NCBI RefSeq assembly: GCF_020037125.1
Contig: NZ_JAIQDG010000020.1
Location: 124,001-188,000 of the forward strand
Reading direction: 5' to 3'
Length of the DNA: 64,000 nucleotides
Source: Myxococcus sp. RHSTA-1-4
Lineage (GTDB): Bacteria; Myxococcota; Myxococcia; Myxococcales; Myxococcaceae
Shown here: positions 61,420 to 64,000 of the stretch, one piece after another
Position numbering within the stretch: the stretch's first letter is position 1
Layout of the letters: each line of letters opens with the position of its first letter
Notes under the pieces: model-generated
What the model was told of the DNA's origin: nothing
The model's input: the letters and a program-made list of their open reading frames with translations, nothing else
The model's database searches: none
Translations under genes and position numbers: made by a program

Positions 61420-63693
61420 TCAGGACCAGAAGCGGGTGATGCCGGTGGTCTTCAGGGTGGCCTCCATCTGCTCCACCTTGTCAGCGCTCCGGGGGAGGCT
61501 CCGGGAAGCGCAGAGCTTCCGGAGCTCCTGCAGCATCGCCTCGAACTCCAGGGAGTGCTCTCCGCGGATACGGGGGAGCACCTTGGAGAACACCGCCTGG
61601 TCCACCAACTCGGCGCGGAGGTCGTTGGGGATATCCCCACCCATGGCGGCGACGAAGGCCAGCACCTCGCCCGCCGTGCGGTAGCCGAAGTGTCGGCGCG
61701 ACGGCTTCAGGATGCCGTGCAGCTCGGTGAGGACCTGCTCCACCTCGGGCTGCCGCCGTGTCTGCCGGCTGAAGAAGCTCTTGAGGTCCACATCCCAGAA
61801 CTCCAGGGTGAAGGCGCGGTCCAGCACCTTGTCGCTGAACGGGTGGGTGGTCTCGTCCATGTTGACGGTGCCCGCGATGAAGAGGTTCTTCGGCCAGGGC
61901 ACCGAGGGTGGCACCTCATTCACCGCCGTCTCGTGGCCGTGGAAGTGGAGCCTCCCGTGGTCCTGCTCCATGGCCGAGAGGAAGGGCGCGAAGTACTGCT
62001 CGGCCCGGGCCAGGTTCATCTCGTCGAGGACGAGGAAGTACGGGTTGGCGGAGTCGCTCACCGCGCGGAGCACGAGCCGCAGCGCGGGCTCGGCCTGGAA
62101 CGTGGGCTCCGCGTGAAGGGCGTTGAGGTAGCCGACCATGCCCGTGGGGTCCCTCCAATCGGGAGAGACGGGGACCACGGCCAGGTGCTTGTCCAGCGGC
62201 AGGTTGAGGGCCTGGCAGTAGAGCCGGGCGTACTGCCGGATGACCGCCGTCTTCCCGGTCCCGGACAACCCCGCGAGCAGCACGAAGCGCCGCTGGGGAT
62301 TGCAGTGCCAGGCGAGATGCAGCGTGCGCAGCTGCCGATCCTCCAGGACGAAGGTCTTGGCGGCTGGGTCCTGGGTGAACGCGTGGCGGAGCTGCTCGAA
62401 CGAGGGCCAGTTCTTCTTCTCCGCCTCGGTGGCTCCCTCGCCTGGGGTGTCCTGGGGCTCGGAGTCCTCCTCGGCCGCCGCCACCGCCGGCGCCATCGGG
62501 AGCACCGACGGGAGCCGCTTCTCCCAGCCCTCGCCATAGGGGGTGAGCTGGTAGCGCGCGTTCGTCGTGGGCTCCATCAGGTCGAGGTGCTTGGCCCAGC
62601 TCGTGAGCTGGGACGGCCCCATGTTCTCCTTCCAGTTCGGATAGAGCGTCTGCAGGTGCTTGTTGATCTCTCCCGTGGCCCGGGGTCCGCCGGCCAGGAA
62701 GCGCAACAGGCCGCCGAAGGGGAAGACACGCTCGATCAGCCGCTCGACGAGCACGTCGGGGACGTCGCTCTCGAGCAGGCTCTCTCCCGCGTCCGTCGGC
62801 CGCAGCGTGTCGCCCTGCGTCTGGAGTAGTCCCAGGCCGGCGATGCGGGCGATGTAGACCCTGAGCGCGCCGGGGGACTGCGTGGAGAACTCGGGGACGT
62901 TGCGGAGAACTTCCACCAGGTCCGCGCGCGGGATGCCGGGCAGACACTCCTGAATGGTGCGCCGGTACAGTTCCAGGCCGTTCTTCGGCCAGGAGTTGCC
63001 CTTGAACTGCTTTCCATAGGGCCAGAGCGCCAGCGGGCTGGAGATGCGGTCTGCGGATGTGGCGACCGATGTGGTGGGAGTGGCCCCGCTGGAGATGGCG
63101 TCGAACTGCTCGTGCAGCCACCAGCAGAATGTCGAGCGCCGGACGTGCTCGGTCACGCTGCCGTCCTCATTGCCGAGCGCCTCGCGCAGGCGCGCGCGGA
63201 TGAGGACGTGGCTCGGGTCCGAGCCTTCGGGCAATAGCAGCTTGGCTGCGCGGACGTGGGCCTCATACCGGAAGACGCAGTGGAACTCGGCGGGGAGCAG
63301 CGCGGCGAAGGCGCGCCACAGCTTGGCATAGGGCTGCCGCTTGGAGTGCCGCTCACGGACGAGCCGGAGGAGCCGCTCGCCTTCCTCCTGGATGGCCTCG
63401 GCGCGGGAGGTGGGATCGGCGGGCCAGGACTTCTTCCTCAGCGCCACGAAGCCATCCACCACGTCGGGGTCGGTGTAGGCCCCCGTGACGTTGACGCTCT
63501 CTCCCGGGCCCACTGGGGTGATGGCGCGAGCCTTCCAGAGGCGCTCCTGGCTCGCGGGGCTGCTCAGCTCCGCGTCACTCTGCGCGCGGACCCACGCGAG
63601 GAAGTCGGCGTAGTTCTTCTGCCACTCCGCCCACTCGGCAGGGGCGAACCTTCCGTTCGCATAGAGCTCGCGTACCTGGGTATCGGTCAGCAT
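61420..63693 (-). CDS. McrB-like AAA+ GTPase/ATPase of a restriction-type system
   Basis: A 757-residue protein. The C-terminal AAA+ module has Walker A GLSGTGKT (about 472-480), Walker B LVLDEMNLA (about 556), FIAGTVNMDETTHPFSDKVLDRAF, and the ending of McrB-like motors. The N-terminal 400 residues are not an EVE or McrB-N domain I recognise; they contain a region of helices and two winged-helix-like units (REALGNEDGSVTEHVRRSTF region and the GEINKHLQTLYPNW unit), which may read DNA. With the nuclease gene two bases downstream it forms an operon. It may target modified phage DNA. Confidence 0.8.
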   Translation of the reverse strand: MLTDTQVRELYANGRFAPAEWAEWQKNYADFLAWVRAQSDAELSSPASQERLWKARAITPVGPGESVNVTGAYTDPDVVDGFVALRKKSWPADPTSRAEAIQEEGERLLRLVRERHSKRQPYAKLWRAFAALLPAEFHCVFRYEAHVRAAKLLLPEGSDPSHVLIRARLREALGNEDGSVTEHVRRSTFCWWLHEQFDAISSGATPTTSVATSADRISSPLALWPYGKQFKGNSWPKNGLELYRRTIQECLPGIPRADLVEVLRNVPEFSTQSPGALRVYIARIAGLGLLQTQGDTLRPTDAGESLLESDVPDVLVERLIERVFPFGGLLRFLAGGPRATGEINKHLQTLYPNWKENMGPSQLTSWAKHLDLMEPTTNARYQLTPYGEGWEKRLPSVLPMAPAVAAAEEDSEPQDTPGEGATEAEKKNWPSFEQLRHAFTQDPAAKTFVLEDRQLRTLHLAWHCNPQRRFVLLAGLSGTGKTAVIRQYARLYCQALNLPLDKHLAVVPVSPDWRDPTGMVGYLNALHAEPTFQAEPALRLVLRAVSDSANPYFLVLDEMNLARAEQYFAPFLSAMEQDHGRLHFHGHETAVNEVPPSVPWPKNLFIAGTVNMDETTHPFSDKVLDRAFTLEFWDVDLKSFFSRQTRRQPEVEQVLTELHGILKPSRRHFGYRTAGEVLAFVAAMGGDIPNDLRAELVDQAVFSKVLPRIRGEHSLEFEAMLQELRKLCASRSLPRSADKVEQMEATLKTTGITRFWS

Positions 63694-63792
63694 GTGGCAC
63701 CTCGGTGCTCGGAATGCACGGGCAGCGTTTTGCAGGGCCAGGAGTGGAAAAGCAACCGGCCTACCTCCGCGGAGGTAAGCGCCCGCGGCCCG

Positions 63793-64000
63793 TCAGCGCT
63801 TCTCTGCCTCGAAGTGCTCCAGGACGGACTCGCGCGTCACCGGGCCGAAGTGGCCGACGAACACCCACTTCGAGCCGGGAGACTGCTGCTCCAGCAGCGT
63901 GCGGATGTCGCGGCGGTTCGCCTCGAGGTCGCACATGTAGAGGTGCGTCTCCGCGCCCGAGCCGATGAGGCTGCCGCGCAGCAAATCTCCGACAAAGAGC
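63793..64000 (-). CDS. C-terminal end of a metallo-beta-lactamase-fold hydrolase (partial)
   Basis: The last 68 codons of a gene that continues past the window edge. LFVGDLL followed later by VFVGHFGPVT matches the end of metallo-beta-lactamase-fold hydrolases, where the metal-bridging Asp sits in GD and a late His in GH. No start is visible here. It lies 99 bases from the McrB-like gene on the same strand and may belong to the same cluster. Confidence 0.6.
   Translation of the reverse strand, partial: LFVGDLLRGSLIGSGAETHLYMCDLEANRRDIRTLLEQQSPGSKWVFVGHFGPVTRESVLEHFEAEKR

Noticed and set aside
1-64000. tRNA, rRNA, CRISPR arrays, transposases
   Set aside because: No cloverleaf with a GTTCGA loop outside genes, no regular spaced repeats, and no transposase motif or terminal inverted repeat was found on reading the intergenic regions. 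A tRNA and CRISPR search program would settle this.

Overview
The window is very GC-rich (third codon positions almost always G or C) and reads as chromosomal DNA of a myxobacterium, most likely family Myxococcaceae (Myxococcus, Corallococcus or Pyxidicoccus type). The reasons are a phosphofructokinase gene directly followed by a Pkn4-type Ser/Thr kinase, many FHA, sigma-54 activator and two-component proteins, an AgmX/PglI-type TonB-like protein, lipoproteins with Cys-rich necks, and a lipoprotein toxin/immunity pair of the kind myxobacteria use between kin. About 50 genes are supported. No tRNA, rRNA, IS element or CRISPR array was seen.

Layout. 1-9.1 kb: a partial DUF6311-like membrane protein, a lipoprotein, a methyltransferase, a VOC protein, a protease/FHA membrane protein pair, and small proteins of unknown role. 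9.1-17.4 kb: a probable six-gene unit, pfk - pkn4 - TPR membrane protein - FHA/GAF sigma-54 activator - two lipoproteins, behind a good sigma-70-type promoter. 17.4-26.3 kb: TPR proteins, an outer-membrane protein with a tiny leader gene, mutL, an epimerase, an acyltransferase with a very long low-complexity N-terminus, and an FHA-GGDEF diguanylate cyclase. 26.4-33.8 kb: a large surface lipoprotein, a DciA-like protein overlapping a CAP-domain protein, a small Cys protein and a soluble lytic transglycosylase. 33.8-39.5 kb: an accA-hisC-cmk operon, a TPR protein and a tandem Get3/ArsA-type ATPase. 39.8-43.7 kb: a degenerate histidine kinase with an NtrC-type regulator, a dCMP deaminase and a lipoprotein protease. 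43.8-51 kb: a PrkA kinase divergent from a lidless Hsp70, then a Ser/Thr kinase-REC-cyclase fusion divergent from a histidine kinase. 51-55.3 kb: clpX with a clear terminator, an unknown protein, the AgmX-type protein, truA and a ribbon-helix-helix protein. 55.3-64 kb is accessory: an outer-membrane-like protein, a leucine-rich-repeat lipoprotein, a toxin/immunity pair in AT-richer DNA, a McrBC-like pair, and the end of a metallo-beta-lactamase-fold gene.

The common theme is signalling (three FHA proteins, two Ser/Thr kinases, two sigma-54 activators, cyclic-nucleotide and cyclic-di-GMP enzymes) mixed with housekeeping genes, followed by a defence/competition island at the right end. The most unusual items are the kinase-REC-cyclase fusion, the lipoprotein toxin pair beside the McrBC-like operon, the asymmetric tandem Get3-like ATPase, and a MutL whose endonuclease motifs are degraded. 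All family assignments come from motifs read by eye; no database search was possible.
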